Origin: an uncultured Lachnospiraceae bacterium
GTDB lineage: Bacteria; Bacillota; Clostridia; Lachnospirales; Lachnospiraceae
Assembly (NCBI GenBank): GCA_910577955.1
Contig: CAJTNC010000007.1
Location: 29,772-93,771 of the forward strand
DNA: 64,000 bases
Reading direction: 5' to 3'
Position numbers and translations under genes: made by a program. The notes beneath the pieces are model-generated. The model saw only the letters and a program-made list of their open reading frames with translations, made no database searches and was not told where the DNA came from. How positions within the stretch are numbered: the first letter of the stretch is position 1; the number at the start of each line of letters is the position of its first letter. Shown in pieces: positions 1-8,654 of the stretch.

Positions 1-579
1 GCCGTCCAGATTGCTTGCCTCATACACATCCTCAGGCACCGTCTGAAGGCCGGATATGTAAATAATGGTGTTCGTTGCCACTGCCTGCCATACGCCGACG
101 ATCAAAACGCCGATCCAAGCATATTTCTCACTCGCCAAAATACTGTTCTGGATCCAGCTGATATTTAATGCGCTGCCCACCGCCGGAACGATGTAGGTGA
201 AGAAGAAGCTGAAAATATAACCGATCACGAGCCCCCCCAGAATATTCGGCACAAAGTAGATGCCTCTGAGTGCGCTCTTAAAGCGGATGCGGTTGTTTAA
301 CCCAAGCGCCATGATCAGGCTGAGTACATTCACGAGCACTGTGCCCACCAGTGCGTATTTAAAGGTAAACAGATAACTCTTGCCTACTCTGAGATCCGTA
401 AACAGATCCTTATAGTTTCTGAATCCTACATAATCATAATCACCATAACCGCGGTAATTGGTAAAGCTATACATAAATCCCTTCAACATGGGCAGTGTAT
501 TAAATGTGAAGAACAATAAAACTACCGGTATCGTAATTGCCCAGAATGTTTTTTCCCGGGTGGTCATTTTACTTTTCAT
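1..579 (-). CDS. ABC sugar transporter permease, MalF/LplB type (partial)
   Basis: Inner-membrane permease of a CUT1-type carbohydrate importer; the C-terminal part lies beyond the left edge, so only about 193 codons are seen. Translation gives hydrophobic segments, a YSFTNY-type stretch after the first membrane segment, and ends near an ASNLDG motif, the start of the EAA loop that contacts the ATPase. I chose the ATG at 579 because an AAAGGAAAGGG ribosome site sits just upstream; an in-frame ATG at 600 is possible but would place that site inside the gene. It follows the binding-protein gene at 607-1893 by 27 bases, so the two form one operon. No ATPase gene is nearby; CUT1 systems of this group usually share an MsmX-like ATPase encoded elsewhere. 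Confidence 0.9.
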   Translation of the reverse strand, partial: MKSKMTTREKTFWAITIPVVLLFFTFNTLPMLKGFMYSFTNYRGYGDYDYVGFRNYKDLFTDLRVGKSYLFTFKYALVGTVLVNVLSLIMALGLNNRIRFKSALRGIYFVPNILGGLVIGYIFSFFFTYIVPAVGSALNISWIQNSILASEKYAWIGVLIVGVWQAVATNTIIYISGLQTVPEDVYEASNLDG

Positions 580-606
580 AGCAAAACCCTTTCCTTTCAT
601 TATTTT

Positions 607-1893
607 TTAGTGTTCTTTCTGATACTGTTGTACTTTCCAAATCAAATCCCTGTTATATCTGGTCCAGTCCGAATCAAACCGCGCAAGGAAAGTGTCCACC
701 GCACTATCGCTCTCATCCAACAGGAATGTCTGGATCATAGCATCCACGCTCATCTCGCTGGGATAATGGTGATCCTGATAGTCTGTCATTCTGCCTGCTT
801 CTATGTATGCTCTCATACCTTCTAACTCAGCGGGAAGTTCAAAATCGCCCTCCTTGCAGGCGATACCGCCCTGATCCTCAAGGTAAATATTGATTGTCTC
901 ATCTTCATAGAGGAACCGCAGCACTTCGTACACCGCTTCTTTATTTTTGGTTTCCTTCATCACACAGAAATGCAGGTCAACACCTGAGTTCAGCACATTG
1001 TCTGCTTCCGATTCGTTCGCCGGGAACGTAAAGGAATCGATATTCATATCGGGGTTTACCGATTTGATCTGGGGAATCGCATAGTTACCGATCGTATACA
1101 TCGCGGATTCTCCTCTCGCAAAGGCGGTACAGGCATCGTTATAACCGTAGGCATAGGGATTAGGCTCCGCGTACTCAAGAAGCGCCTCCGTCTTTTCCGC
1201 CACTTCACGATAGTTTTCAGTAAAAGTTGTGTTGCCCTGATTTACCTGCGCACAGGTATCTGACGGAGTAAGTCCCACTGCCAGTGCATTCCAAGGCGCC
1301 AGACAGGTCCAAGTGTCTTTGTAGCCAAGATACAGGGGCTGTATTCCCTCGGATTCAATCTGTTCGCAGAGCGCTGTAAACTCCGACCACGTCTCCGGAA
1401 TCTCCCACCCGTGTTCTTCGAACATATCCTTGTTGTAGAGAACGCCTGCCGCATTCGCCACATAGGGAAGCGCGTAAATACCATCCTGCGGAATGAATTC
1501 CAGTTCTTTTTCCATCTCTGCATAGGCCGGTTTCACCTGCGCCGTCACATCCAGATCGGAAATGTCCATAAACAGTTCCGCGTCAAGGAAATTGGAATAG
1601 TTGATATCGCCGCCGATCCCAACGATATCGGGATAGTTCTCTCTGATAAACCTAGTTTTTAAAATTGTCATCGCCTCATTCGGCGATTCGATCGTCAGAT
1701 GGATATCATCGTGAGTCTCATTGAAACGAGCCTCGATCTTTTCCATCGCTGACACCGCCTCCGGTTTGTAAGACACCAGTTCTACCTCGATCTTACCGTC
1801 CGATGCTGTCTGTCCGCAGCCTGTCAGACCTGCCATACAAAACGCGAGCCCAAACACCGCTGCCGCTCTCCCTCCAATCTTTCTTTTTGACAT
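607..1893 (-). CDS. Extracellular sugar-binding lipoprotein of CUT1 ABC transporter
   Basis: Captures a sugar or oligosaccharide outside the cell and delivers it to the permease encoded downstream. The 428-residue product starts with a lipoprotein signal: charged MSKRK, hydrophobic core, lipobox LTGC with the lipidated Cys near residue 26. The body has the family-1 solute-binding layout, including a YALPYVANAAGVLYN stretch typical of the hinge-proximal region and a GNYAIPQI segment. The start has a GGAAGGAAGAGGG ribosome site. Divergent AraC regulator and operator-like repeats upstream suggest substrate-induced expression. The ligand cannot be read from sequence. Confidence 0.92.
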   Translation of the reverse strand: MSKRKIGGRAAAVFGLAFCMAGLTGCGQTASDGKIEVELVSYKPEAVSAMEKIEARFNETHDDIHLTIESPNEAMTILKTRFIRENYPDIVGIGGDINYSNFLDAELFMDISDLDVTAQVKPAYAEMEKELEFIPQDGIYALPYVANAAGVLYNKDMFEEHGWEIPETWSEFTALCEQIESEGIQPLYLGYKDTWTCLAPWNALAVGLTPSDTCAQVNQGNTTFTENYREVAEKTEALLEYAEPNPYAYGYNDACTAFARGESAMYTIGNYAIPQIKSVNPDMNIDSFTFPANESEADNVLNSGVDLHFCVMKETKNKEAVYEVLRFLYEDETINIYLEDQGGIACKEGDFELPAELEGMRAYIEAGRMTDYQDHHYPSEMSVDAMIQTFLLDESDSAVDTFLARFDSDWTRYNRDLIWKVQQYQKEH

Positions 1894-1940
1894 ATTTCCC
1901 TCTTCCTTCCTATGTTATTTTTTGGAACTTTATTTGCATT

Positions 1941-1969
1941 TTTATTCTAACATACCATTATGCAGTCAA
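1941..1969 (-). promoter_or_regulatory. Candidate promoter of the first ABC operon
   Basis: On the minus strand TTGACT (1964-1969) is followed 17 bases later by AATAAA (1941-1946). The -35 is good, the -10 poor, which would fit an activator-dependent promoter. It lies 48 bases before the binding-protein start. Confidence 0.5.
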
Positions 1970-1986
1970 AAATAGCTTGATTTTTC

Positions 1987-2016
1987 ATATTTTATGCCAA
2001 TATGCTATATTTTATG
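1987..2016. promoter_or_regulatory. AraC-type operator candidate: direct repeat 20 bp apart
   Basis: The 10-base word ATATTTTATG occurs at 1987-1996 and again, identically, at 2007-2016. The 20-base offset is two helical turns, the arrangement AraC-family activators use. The pair sits just upstream of the -35 at 1964-1969 of the minus-strand ABC operon and overlaps the region before the AraC gene's own TATAAT (2018-2023), so it could serve both. Confidence 0.5.
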
Positions 2017-2065
2017 ATATAATAGCAATAGATGACGCATTATGGTATAAGCAATGAGCAGTGGT

Positions 2066-2177
2066 CTGAAAAACTAATGTGAATTTTCGTCATGCTCGCA
2101 TGTAAGAAAATTCAGATTTGGTTTTCAGGACAGGGCGAATGCCCGCCATTCGGAAAATCGCAGATTTTCCGAATGGC
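2066..2177 (+). other. Structured leader: three consecutive hairpins before the AraC gene
   Basis: Downstream of a TATAAT at 2018-2023 the sequence folds into: a nested hairpin, CTGAAAAAC (2066-2074) with GTTTTCAG (2121-2128) enclosing GAATTTTC (2081-2088) with GAAAATTC (2106-2113); a small hairpin GGGC/GCCC with loop gaat (2133-2144); and a perfect 15-bp stem, 2145-2159 with 2163-2177, loop of three bases. None has a following U-run, so they are not ordinary terminators. They may be a regulatory 5' UTR or a decayed palindromic repeat. Confidence 0.6.
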
Positions 2178-2251
2178 ACTGCGAATTGACGGAGGCAACA
2201 CGACCACACCCCCAGCGCACCGAATGGCGCTGCGAATCAACGGAGGCAACA
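2170..2251 (+). repeat. Imperfect 31-nt direct repeat (51-nt period) carrying the ribosome site
   Basis: The segments 2170-2200 and 2221-2251 match at 28 of 31 positions and each contains CGGAGGCAAC. Only the second is followed by an ATG at proper distance (2254). The offset of 51 is a multiple of three and the frame stays open, so read as protein it would give two copies of an RMALRI(D/N)GGN peptide. Confidence 0.75.
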
Positions 2252-2253
2252 GC

Positions 2254-3096
2254 ATGGGCAACACATTCTTCAACATCTTCCCGAATGAAAACTTTATCGA
2301 TCTCGATATGTACCAACACGGCTACGAACAGTGCGATCCCGGCCATTCCTTCGGCCCGATGGCAAGAAATCACTATCTGTTCCACTATGTCCTCTCCGGC
2401 ACAGGGACACTGATGTCAGACAACTCTAAAGGTGTGACCCAGACCTTTTCCGTGAAAAGCGGTCAGGGATTTTTGATATACCCCGGGCAGATCAACACCT
2501 ACTTTGCCGATGAATCCCTCCCGTGGGAGTACATGTGGATAGAATTTGACGGACTTCGCGTGAAGGAAGCCTTCGATCTGACGGAACTCTCTCTGGATTC
2601 TCCTGTATACCGCCCTCGTTCCAAAGAACTGCGGGAACTGATGGTGCAGGAAATGACCTACATCGTCCATCATCCGAAGGAGGCTCCCATGCATCTGATC
2701 GGCCATCTGTACCTGTTTTTGGATTACCTGACGCGTTCCGCCACAAGGACTACGCAGGTACACAGCAGCAAGATGAGTGATTATTATATTAAAGAAGCGA
2801 TCAATTTTATTGAGCAGAATTTTCAGAATAATATCTCGATAGAGGAAATCGCCGGCGTGTGCGGCATCAACCGAAGTTATTTCGGAAAGATATTCCGGAA
2901 TTCCGTGGGGCGCTCCCCACAGGAATTTCTGATGAATTACCGCATGGTAAAAGCCAGAGAACTTTTAAAGCTGACCTCACTGTCCATTGCGGATGTGGGA
3001 TCCGCGGTAGGATATGAGAATCAGCTTCATTTTTCCAGAGCATTCAAAGGCGTCTACGGCATTTCCCCAAGAGAATGGCGGAATCAGAATAAGTAA
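2254..3096 (+). CDS. AraC-family transcriptional regulator
   Basis: DNA-binding activator or repressor, probably of the divergent ABC operon. The 280-residue product has an N-terminal cupin-like sensing domain (about residues 10-150, with a GTGTLMSDN strand and FLIYPGQINTY) and a C-terminal double helix-turn-helix (about 180-278) with INRSYFGKIFRNSVGRSPQEF and the closing helix motif VGYENQLHFSRAFK..YGISPREWR. I start it at 2254, where CGGAGG lies 7 bases upstream; the frame is open back to 2092, so a 334-residue form with repeated N-terminal peptides cannot be excluded. Its stop overlaps the end of the convergent GH110-like gene by 13 bases. Confidence 0.93.
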   Translation: MGNTFFNIFPNENFIDLDMYQHGYEQCDPGHSFGPMARNHYLFHYVLSGTGTLMSDNSKGVTQTFSVKSGQGFLIYPGQINTYFADESLPWEYMWIEFDGLRVKEAFDLTELSLDSPVYRPRSKELRELMVQEMTYIVHHPKEAPMHLIGHLYLFLDYLTRSATRTTQVHSSKMSDYYIKEAINFIEQNFQNNISIEEIAGVCGINRSYFGKIFRNSVGRSPQEFLMNYRMVKARELLKLTSLSIADVGSAVGYENQLHFSRAFKGVYGISPREWRNQNK

Positions 3097-4757
3097 TCTC
3101 CGCAGTCTGCGATATCAAAACGCCCTCCCTCCTTCGGCGGATAGGCATCTGTGGAGATGAACCGGTTATTCCTCATGCATATCTTCTCCACCTGCCTCAG
3201 ACACAGCAGTCGTTCATCAAAACAGAAAAATTCATTTTCTTCCAGCAGGAGGCGTCCGTGGAAAAACCGTCCCTCTCCGCCTTTTACTTTTGGACAGACC
3301 ACCACGGGAGCGCCTCCCCATTCCGGCACGTAGGAACAATTCATAAAACGATTATTCCTGAGAACCAGTTCCCTGACAGCCCCGGACTCATACCAGTATT
3401 CCGCCTCCCCTTCCAGATAAACCGCCGCGCCGGAAGTCTCAAACAGGCACCGCTCCACAACAGCTTCTCTGCATGTGAGCAGCACGCCTCTCGCCCTGTT
3501 TCCACGAAAAACGCAGTTTTCCACATATGCTTTGGGGGAGCGCGTAAGATTTTCCGCCACCAGCCTTCCCTCCGGCAGAGGCGGCAGCGGTTCTTCCGTC
3601 TCCACCTCCATTTTTCCCTCCTCATCTGTCCGAACTTTACGGACTCTCCCCCGCCAGAACGGCCAAAGCTCGTCCGCCCTCATGATTGCAAGTTCGTCTC
3701 CCTCCTTCGCTAACGGCACTCCTTCCTGCATCTCATGCCCCCAGCCAAACTGCACCCGATATGGGTCCGGCTTCCCGCATACAACGGCGTAGAAGCCGTG
3801 TATATTGATCCCGTCATCCATCTGGTTCTCAAAGCGGCAGTCCTTTAAACGGATCAGACCGCTGCAGTTTACGAAATGTGTGGCATCGGCCGCCACCGAA
3901 AAAAGGCGTCCCGTCTCGCCGCGCGGAAATACCCCCAGCCGGTTCAGACTCACATTTTCGCACCGCTCGGCGAGAAACCCCATTCCCGCCGCATGGTGTA
4001 TCCGAATCTCTTTGCTGACGATGTCTCTTGAATCCACGGCATAAACAGCGGGAGCGGTACGCGGATGGTGACGGAAAATCAACTGATTGCCTGCGCGGCT
4101 CCCCTCAAAAAAGCATTCCTCCCCCTTCAGATCGATCTGTACCACATCCTTAGAAAGCGCTTTAAAGTCCGGATGCCTCCCCACCTTCTGTTTTTCCGTG
4201 CAAAAGTACAGATCCTCTGTCCCGTACGCCGGCGCATGGGTTTTCCTGTCCATCTCCAGACACAGATGCACGGCATATGCGAAATCCTCCCTCTTAAATA
4301 TCAGCCTGTTGCCTTCCACATACCAAGGATACTGTTCTGCATCTATGCGGACTCTCATTCTTTGCCTGCCCGCCTCCAGAATCTCCCCCTGAGAATAGAC
4401 CGGACTGTCGTAGTCCAGTGAAAAATTCTGCAAAATCACTCCATCGCAGTTTACTATATGTAGCGGCAGCATCCCTCCGTGAAAGATCCATCTGCTGCCC
4501 CCGCCGTCAAGCGTAAAATCCTGCATCCCTTCCGGATAAAAAGCCACCGCCACCCCACCGCAGTCGTCATGATTCGAAATATGCAGTTTCCGCAGGGGAA
4601 GCCTCGGATAAAAATGATATTCCCCAGGCTCCATCCTGAGAACAATCCCCCTCTCACCGCGCAGATGAGCCATTAGTTCTCTGACTTTTTCCGTTGTGTT
4701 TTCACAGTTGCCCGGCAGAATTCCCCAAGCCGCCGCCTTCACTTCCCTCTTCATCAT
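3084..4757 (-). CDS. GH110-like alpha-1,3-galactosidase (right-handed beta-helix)
   Basis: Likely glycosidase releasing terminal alpha-1,3-linked galactose, as on blood group B or alpha-Gal glycans. The 557-residue product shows repeated short beta-strand turns (NCSGLIRLKDCRFENQ, YVENCVFRGNRARGV, LVLRNNRF) typical of a parallel beta-helix, and an adjacent Asp pair in QMDDGINIHG (about residues 314-315) in the position where GH110 enzymes carry catalytic acids. No signal peptide is seen, so it probably acts inside the cell on imported oligosaccharide. Start at ATG 4757 is set by GGAGAG six bases upstream; a GTG at 4769 is the alternative. It is the last gene after two permeases and a binding protein. 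The family call is from remembered motifs; another beta-helix hydrolase is possible. Confidence 0.72.
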   Translation of the reverse strand: MMKREVKAAAWGILPGNCENTTEKVRELMAHLRGERGIVLRMEPGEYHFYPRLPLRKLHISNHDDCGGVAVAFYPEGMQDFTLDGGGSRWIFHGGMLPLHIVNCDGVILQNFSLDYDSPVYSQGEILEAGRQRMRVRIDAEQYPWYVEGNRLIFKREDFAYAVHLCLEMDRKTHAPAYGTEDLYFCTEKQKVGRHPDFKALSKDVVQIDLKGEECFFEGSRAGNQLIFRHHPRTAPAVYAVDSRDIVSKEIRIHHAAGMGFLAERCENVSLNRLGVFPRGETGRLFSVAADATHFVNCSGLIRLKDCRFENQMDDGINIHGFYAVVCGKPDPYRVQFGWGHEMQEGVPLAKEGDELAIMRADELWPFWRGRVRKVRTDEEGKMEVETEEPLPPLPEGRLVAENLTRSPKAYVENCVFRGNRARGVLLTCREAVVERCLFETSGAAVYLEGEAEYWYESGAVRELVLRNNRFMNCSYVPEWGGAPVVVCPKVKGGEGRFFHGRLLLEENEFFCFDERLLCLRQVEKICMRNNRFISTDAYPPKEGGRFDIADCGDYLF

Positions 4758-4795
4758 TCTTCTCTCCACCGTTTACGGTATTTTTCTTATAACAG

Positions 4796-4829
4796 CACAG
4801 AAGGCAGTGCTTTCGCCCCGCCTTCCGTG
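4796..4829 (-). other. Intercistronic hairpin between binding protein and GH110-like gene
   Basis: CACGGAAGGC pairs with GCCTTCTGTG (one G-U) around a 14-base loop, in the 94-base gap between the two genes. There is no clean U-run, so an mRNA-stability or processing element is more likely than a full terminator. Confidence 0.4.
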
Positions 4830-4851
4830 TTTCAGAAAACTCTGATTTTTG

Positions 4852-6453
4852 TTACTCCCCCTGTGCCGCAAGGAATTCCTGTGCCTGTTTCTGCATCTCT
4901 GCATACACAGTGTCCGCCCCTGCTGTAGTCATCTTTTCTTTCAGTTTCGCGATATCACCTGCGGGATCGTCCGTAAAGCCCAGTCCCAACAGCTTGTAAT
5001 CTGTATTGAATATCTCTGTGATTGCTGCGACCTCATTCTTTACACTGCTGTCGTCAAACACGAATGTCTGATAACGTCTGCTGCGCGCGTTCTCTTTCCA
5101 GACCTCATTCAACTCTTCCAATCCGGGAATGCCGCCTTCCACAACGCGCCAGTTTGCATCGTTTCGCACACCCCAGTTACAGTTGCTGTCATACGCATAA
5201 TTTGCGCTGTCAGGCAGAGAGACCAGAGCATTGTCGCCGGAAGCCTCCCAGTGCTTGCCTTCGATGCCATAGCAGAACAAGCTGTTTACTTCCGTATCGT
5301 TGCGCAGATAATCGAGAGCCATCAGAGCACGCTCCGGATTTTTGGATTTGGAGAAAATGCTCATACCGTTTGCCAGATAAGAGTTCAAAATAGGCGGTAC
5401 GCCGTCCTGCGCATCAAATACGCGGACATCCCATTCCGGATGCTCTGTGGACATCTGGGCGTAGATACTCTTTGCGGTATTTGCATTGCACAGAGCAAGC
5501 GCGGACTTGCCTGCCTGAAAACTCTCCGTATTATTCTGTGTGTTCACAACAGCGTTCTTGCTCCAGAAGCCTCGATCTTTCCAGTCTTTCAGACGCTCTA
5601 TAACACCCTGAAACTCTGCCTGATCGTAATTTCCCTTCACCGCAGCGGTATCATCCAATTCGCTGACGCTGCCGATCGCCTGCCAGGTACCAATACCGGC
5701 CACTTTCTCCTCGGACTCCCAGTTTGCCTTCTCCCACATGCGGTCAAATACAAACAGTTTATCGTAATCGGAACCGACATCCAGAGGGATCAGTGTGGGT
5801 TCATTTGCCACAATGGCATCCATGTAAGCTTCCGCCTCATCCAGAGAGGCAACCGACGTAATTTCGTATTTATCCATCAGATCGCCCCGTGCCATATAAA
5901 CATAGGATGTGATCTCTTTATAGTTCATGGGCAGCATATACACCTGTCCGTTAACCTTTGCCTGTTCCCAAGCCTCGGAATAGATCGTCTCCGCCGTCAT
6001 GGGAGCATAAGTCTCAAGCGCCTCCTGCGTGATCTCCCAGAAGCCCTGCTTGGTCGCCTGTGCATTATAGAAGCACCAGTCTGCCGTGTAGATGATATCC
6101 CATTCTTCACCGGATGCAAAAATCAACGGATACTTGCTCTCATACTCGCCCCAGCTCATAAACTTTACATCGATGGTTGCATTGATCTCTGCTTTCAGTT
6201 TTTCATTGATTTTTGCAAACACTTCATCGTTGTCCACCGGTCTGTCTCCGATCAGATACATCGTCAGAGTTACCTCCTCGGAAATATCCGGTGCACCTGC
6301 CTCGGCCCCGCCGGTTTCTGTGCTCTCCGTACCGGAAGCTTCCGGAGCCTGTGGTGTTTCCGTAGATGCAGGCGTATTGCCGCAGCCGCTCAAAACCCCC
6401 ATTCCAAGCACCGCCGCCATAAGCAGAGCGCCAATTTTTGTTCTTCTCTTCAT
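4852..6453 (-). CDS. Extracellular oligosaccharide-binding lipoprotein, LplA type
   Basis: Binding component of the second CUT1-type importer. The 533-residue product has a lipoprotein signal with lipobox LSGC (Cys at about 24), then a Thr/Glu/Ala-rich linker and a large two-lobe binding fold. The length (over 500 residues) and the C-terminal region resemble the LplA group with a DUF3502 C-terminal domain, which handles larger oligosaccharides. AAGGAGG lies before the ATG. It follows permeases at 8426-7500 and 7457-6537 and precedes the GH110-like gene, so import and cleavage are probably coupled in one operon. Confidence 0.92.
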   Translation of the reverse strand: MKRRTKIGALLMAAVLGMGVLSGCGNTPASTETPQAPEASGTESTETGGAEAGAPDISEEVTLTMYLIGDRPVDNDEVFAKINEKLKAEINATIDVKFMSWGEYESKYPLIFASGEEWDIIYTADWCFYNAQATKQGFWEITQEALETYAPMTAETIYSEAWEQAKVNGQVYMLPMNYKEITSYVYMARGDLMDKYEITSVASLDEAEAYMDAIVANEPTLIPLDVGSDYDKLFVFDRMWEKANWESEEKVAGIGTWQAIGSVSELDDTAAVKGNYDQAEFQGVIERLKDWKDRGFWSKNAVVNTQNNTESFQAGKSALALCNANTAKSIYAQMSTEHPEWDVRVFDAQDGVPPILNSYLANGMSIFSKSKNPERALMALDYLRNDTEVNSLFCYGIEGKHWEASGDNALVSLPDSANYAYDSNCNWGVRNDANWRVVEGGIPGLEELNEVWKENARSRRYQTFVFDDSSVKNEVAAITEIFNTDYKLLGLGFTDDPAGDIAKLKEKMTTAGADTVYAEMQKQAQEFLAAQGE

Positions 6454-6536
6454 AAACGTTTCCTCCTTTTTTCATACCGTTTATATAAAAATTCTTCCGA
6501 ATTTTTTACCTGTCAAAATGGATATCCCGTCTCTTT

Positions 6537-7457
6537 TTATCCCTTCACCGCACCGATCGTGACACCTTTCACAAAATACTTCTGCAAGAAAGGATACAGC
6601 AGGATAATGGGGCCTGTGGCCACTACGGTCATAGCTAACTTCATCGGTTCGCTCGGCACATCGCTGGCCGGAATCCCGCTTCTTGCGGCTGCGGCATTCA
6701 TCGCCTGAGCCTTGGTAAGGATATTGTTTAAAAAATACTGCAGCGGATACATATCCCGCCTGCCCTCATCAAGAAACAGCATCGCGTTGTACCAGTCATT
6801 CCAGTAATTCAGGGCGATAAACAGCCCCACCGTGGCAAGTCCCGCTTTGGATAAAGGCAGCGCGATACTCAGATAGATTCTGAAATCTCCGGCGCCGTCC
6901 AACTTCGCCGATTCATACAATGCCTCCGGAATACTCATCATGTAGCTTTTCAAAATCAGCAGATAAGTCACATTGATCAGGATCGGCAGAATCAGCGCTA
7001 TCATGCTGTTATGAAAATGCAGATACTTTGTGTTAAAAATGTACCAGGGCACCAGACCTCCCCCGAAGATAGAGGTGAAGTAAAAGAAAAATGATACCTG
7101 ATACCGATACCGAAAATCACGGTTGGCCAGCACATAAGCCGCCATACTGGTAAACCACAGCCCGATCACCGTCCCCGTCACCGTAACAAAAATCGTGACG
7201 CCGTAAGCCCGCAGAAGCTCTTCCGGAATCCTAAACAACATTTTGTACGCTTCAAAGGAAACCGTCTCCGGAATCAGTCTGTAACCGTGCAGCTGGATGG
7301 AGTATTGTTCCGACACGGATCCGCTAAGTACCAGAAGAAACGGCAGCAGGCATGCGGCCGAAAGCACTGCCAGTATTACATATGAAAGTATGTTAAATAT
7401 GACGCGATCCCGTCCGATCGGCTTTTTTCCGTGATGTTTTGCTCCTGCCATACCCAT
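6537..7457 (-). CDS. ABC sugar transporter permease, LplC/YtcP (MalG) type
   Basis: Second permease of the importer, inner membrane. The 306-residue protein has about six hydrophobic segments and the EAA loop as PEALYESAKLDGAGDFRIY (about residues 175-193), where the ATPase docks. The C-terminal end PFLQKYFVKGVTIGAVKG is the signature end of LplC/YtcP permeases. Two in-frame ATGs (7457, 7451) follow AGAGGGGAG; either may be used. Lies 42 bases after the LplB-type gene and 83 bases before the binding protein. Confidence 0.93.
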   Translation of the reverse strand: MGMAGAKHHGKKPIGRDRVIFNILSYVILAVLSAACLLPFLLVLSGSVSEQYSIQLHGYRLIPETVSFEAYKMLFRIPEELLRAYGVTIFVTVTGTVIGLWFTSMAAYVLANRDFRYRYQVSFFFYFTSIFGGGLVPWYIFNTKYLHFHNSMIALILPILINVTYLLILKSYMMSIPEALYESAKLDGAGDFRIYLSIALPLSKAGLATVGLFIALNYWNDWYNAMLFLDEGRRDMYPLQYFLNNILTKAQAMNAAAARSGIPASDVPSEPMKLAMTVVATGPIILLYPFLQKYFVKGVTIGAVKG

Positions 7458-7499
7458 ATTCTCCCCTCTGAGTTCTGTTTTTTTACAGTTTTTGGCCGC

Positions 7500-8426
7500 T
7501 TAGAACAGCGCATATTCCGGTTCCACCTTCTTAACCGCACGATTCGCAATCAGCACCAGAATAAAGGATAGTCCCGACTGATAGAGGCCCGCCGCACTGG
7601 TCATGCCGAATTCCTGAAGATCAAGCAGGGAACGCGTCACATAGGTATCGATGACATCCGTCACTTCCAACACCATCGGATTATTTCCGGTCACCTGCCA
7701 AAACATTTGGAAATCGCCCTTCATGATCGTTCCGATCGCCATCAGGAACAGGATCACCACTGTGGGACGTATGCAGGGCAGTGTGATATATCTGATTTTT
7801 TGCCACATGGTGGCGCCGTCCAAATCTGCTGCCTCAAACATTTCCCCGTCGATACTGACAATGCTGGCCAGATACATGACCGTTCCGTACCCCACGTTCT
7901 TAAAGGCGCTGACCACGATCAGTATCACCGGCCACGCGGCCTTATTCGAATACACATCCAACGGTTCCATCCCCACCGTTCTCAGAAAACTGTTCACTGC
8001 ACCGAACTCGTAGTTAAACATATTGTAAATAAATGCTCCCACCACGACCCATGAGATGAAGTAAGGCAGAAACATAACCGACTGTGTGATCCTCTTAAAG
8101 TATTTTCCCGCCAGTTCGCTCAGCAGTATGGCACAGGTGATCTGCAGCGTAGTATTCACACACAAAAACGCAATATTATAGAGAATAGTGTTTCTTGTTG
8201 TGCTCCACGCCTTCCCGGATTGAAAGAAATACGAAAAATTCTTTAAACCCACCCAGGGACTTCCGAAAATGCCGTCGTGATAGTTGAACTCTTTGAACGC
8301 CAGCACGATTCCTCCCATCGGAATATAACACATCAAGATTACGACGATCGCCGCCGGCATTATCATAAGCCACTTTACACGGTTATCTTTCAGGTCGCGC
8401 AAAAACGGGTGTGCGGTCTTTTTCAT
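7500..8426 (-). CDS. ABC sugar transporter permease, LplB type
   Basis: First gene of the minus-strand transporter operon. The 308-residue inner-membrane protein has six predicted membrane segments, a MPAAIVVILMCYIPMGGIVLAF first segment, and the EAA loop as EMFEAADLDGATMWQKI (about residues 195-211). C-terminal text on SAAGLYQSGLSFILV is usual for LplB. TGGAGG lies 10 bases before the ATG. Divergent from the YesN/YesM regulator genes, with a 228-base shared control region. Confidence 0.93.
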   Translation of the reverse strand: MKKTAHPFLRDLKDNRVKWLMIMPAAIVVILMCYIPMGGIVLAFKEFNYHDGIFGSPWVGLKNFSYFFQSGKAWSTTRNTILYNIAFLCVNTTLQITCAILLSELAGKYFKRITQSVMFLPYFISWVVVGAFIYNMFNYEFGAVNSFLRTVGMEPLDVYSNKAAWPVILIVVSAFKNVGYGTVMYLASIVSIDGEMFEAADLDGATMWQKIRYITLPCIRPTVVILFLMAIGTIMKGDFQMFWQVTGNNPMVLEVTDVIDTYVTRSLLDLQEFGMTSAAGLYQSGLSFILVLIANRAVKKVEPEYALF

Positions 8427-8491
8427 CGCGTTTTATCCTCCATAGTTTTTCATAATATCGCTTTTCATATTTTGACAGATTTCATGGTTAT

Positions 8492-8520
8492 ATCCTAGCA
8501 GAAGGCTGCCGCGAAAACAA
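8492..8520 (-). promoter_or_regulatory. Candidate promoter of the second ABC operon
   Basis: On the minus strand TTGTTT (8515-8520), 17-base spacer, TAGGAT (8492-8497), 66 bases before the LplB-type start. Moderate match only, consistent with need for activation by the divergent YesN. Confidence 0.4.
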
Positions 8521-8592
8521 CGGGACAACATTTCGAAAAGAGGGCATCTTTATGTTCTTTGTCTATTTTTGCCCTTTTAAAGGGGAATGCGC

Positions 8593-8621
8593 TTGAATTT
8601 TTGTCATATTTTATATATGAT
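8593..8621 (+). promoter_or_regulatory. Candidate promoter of the YesN/YesM operon
   Basis: TTGAAT (8593-8598), 17-base spacer, TATGAT (8616-8621), 34 bases before the response-regulator ATG. Confidence 0.55.
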
Positions 8622-8654
8622 TGATTCATGGAGAAGAATTAAGAGGTGAATATG

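Noticed and set aside
4849..6708. Open frame of 619 codons on the plus strand
   Set aside because: It lies opposite the well-supported binding-protein gene and part of a permease; the translation has no family features and many Cys/His/Arg, as expected for a shadow.
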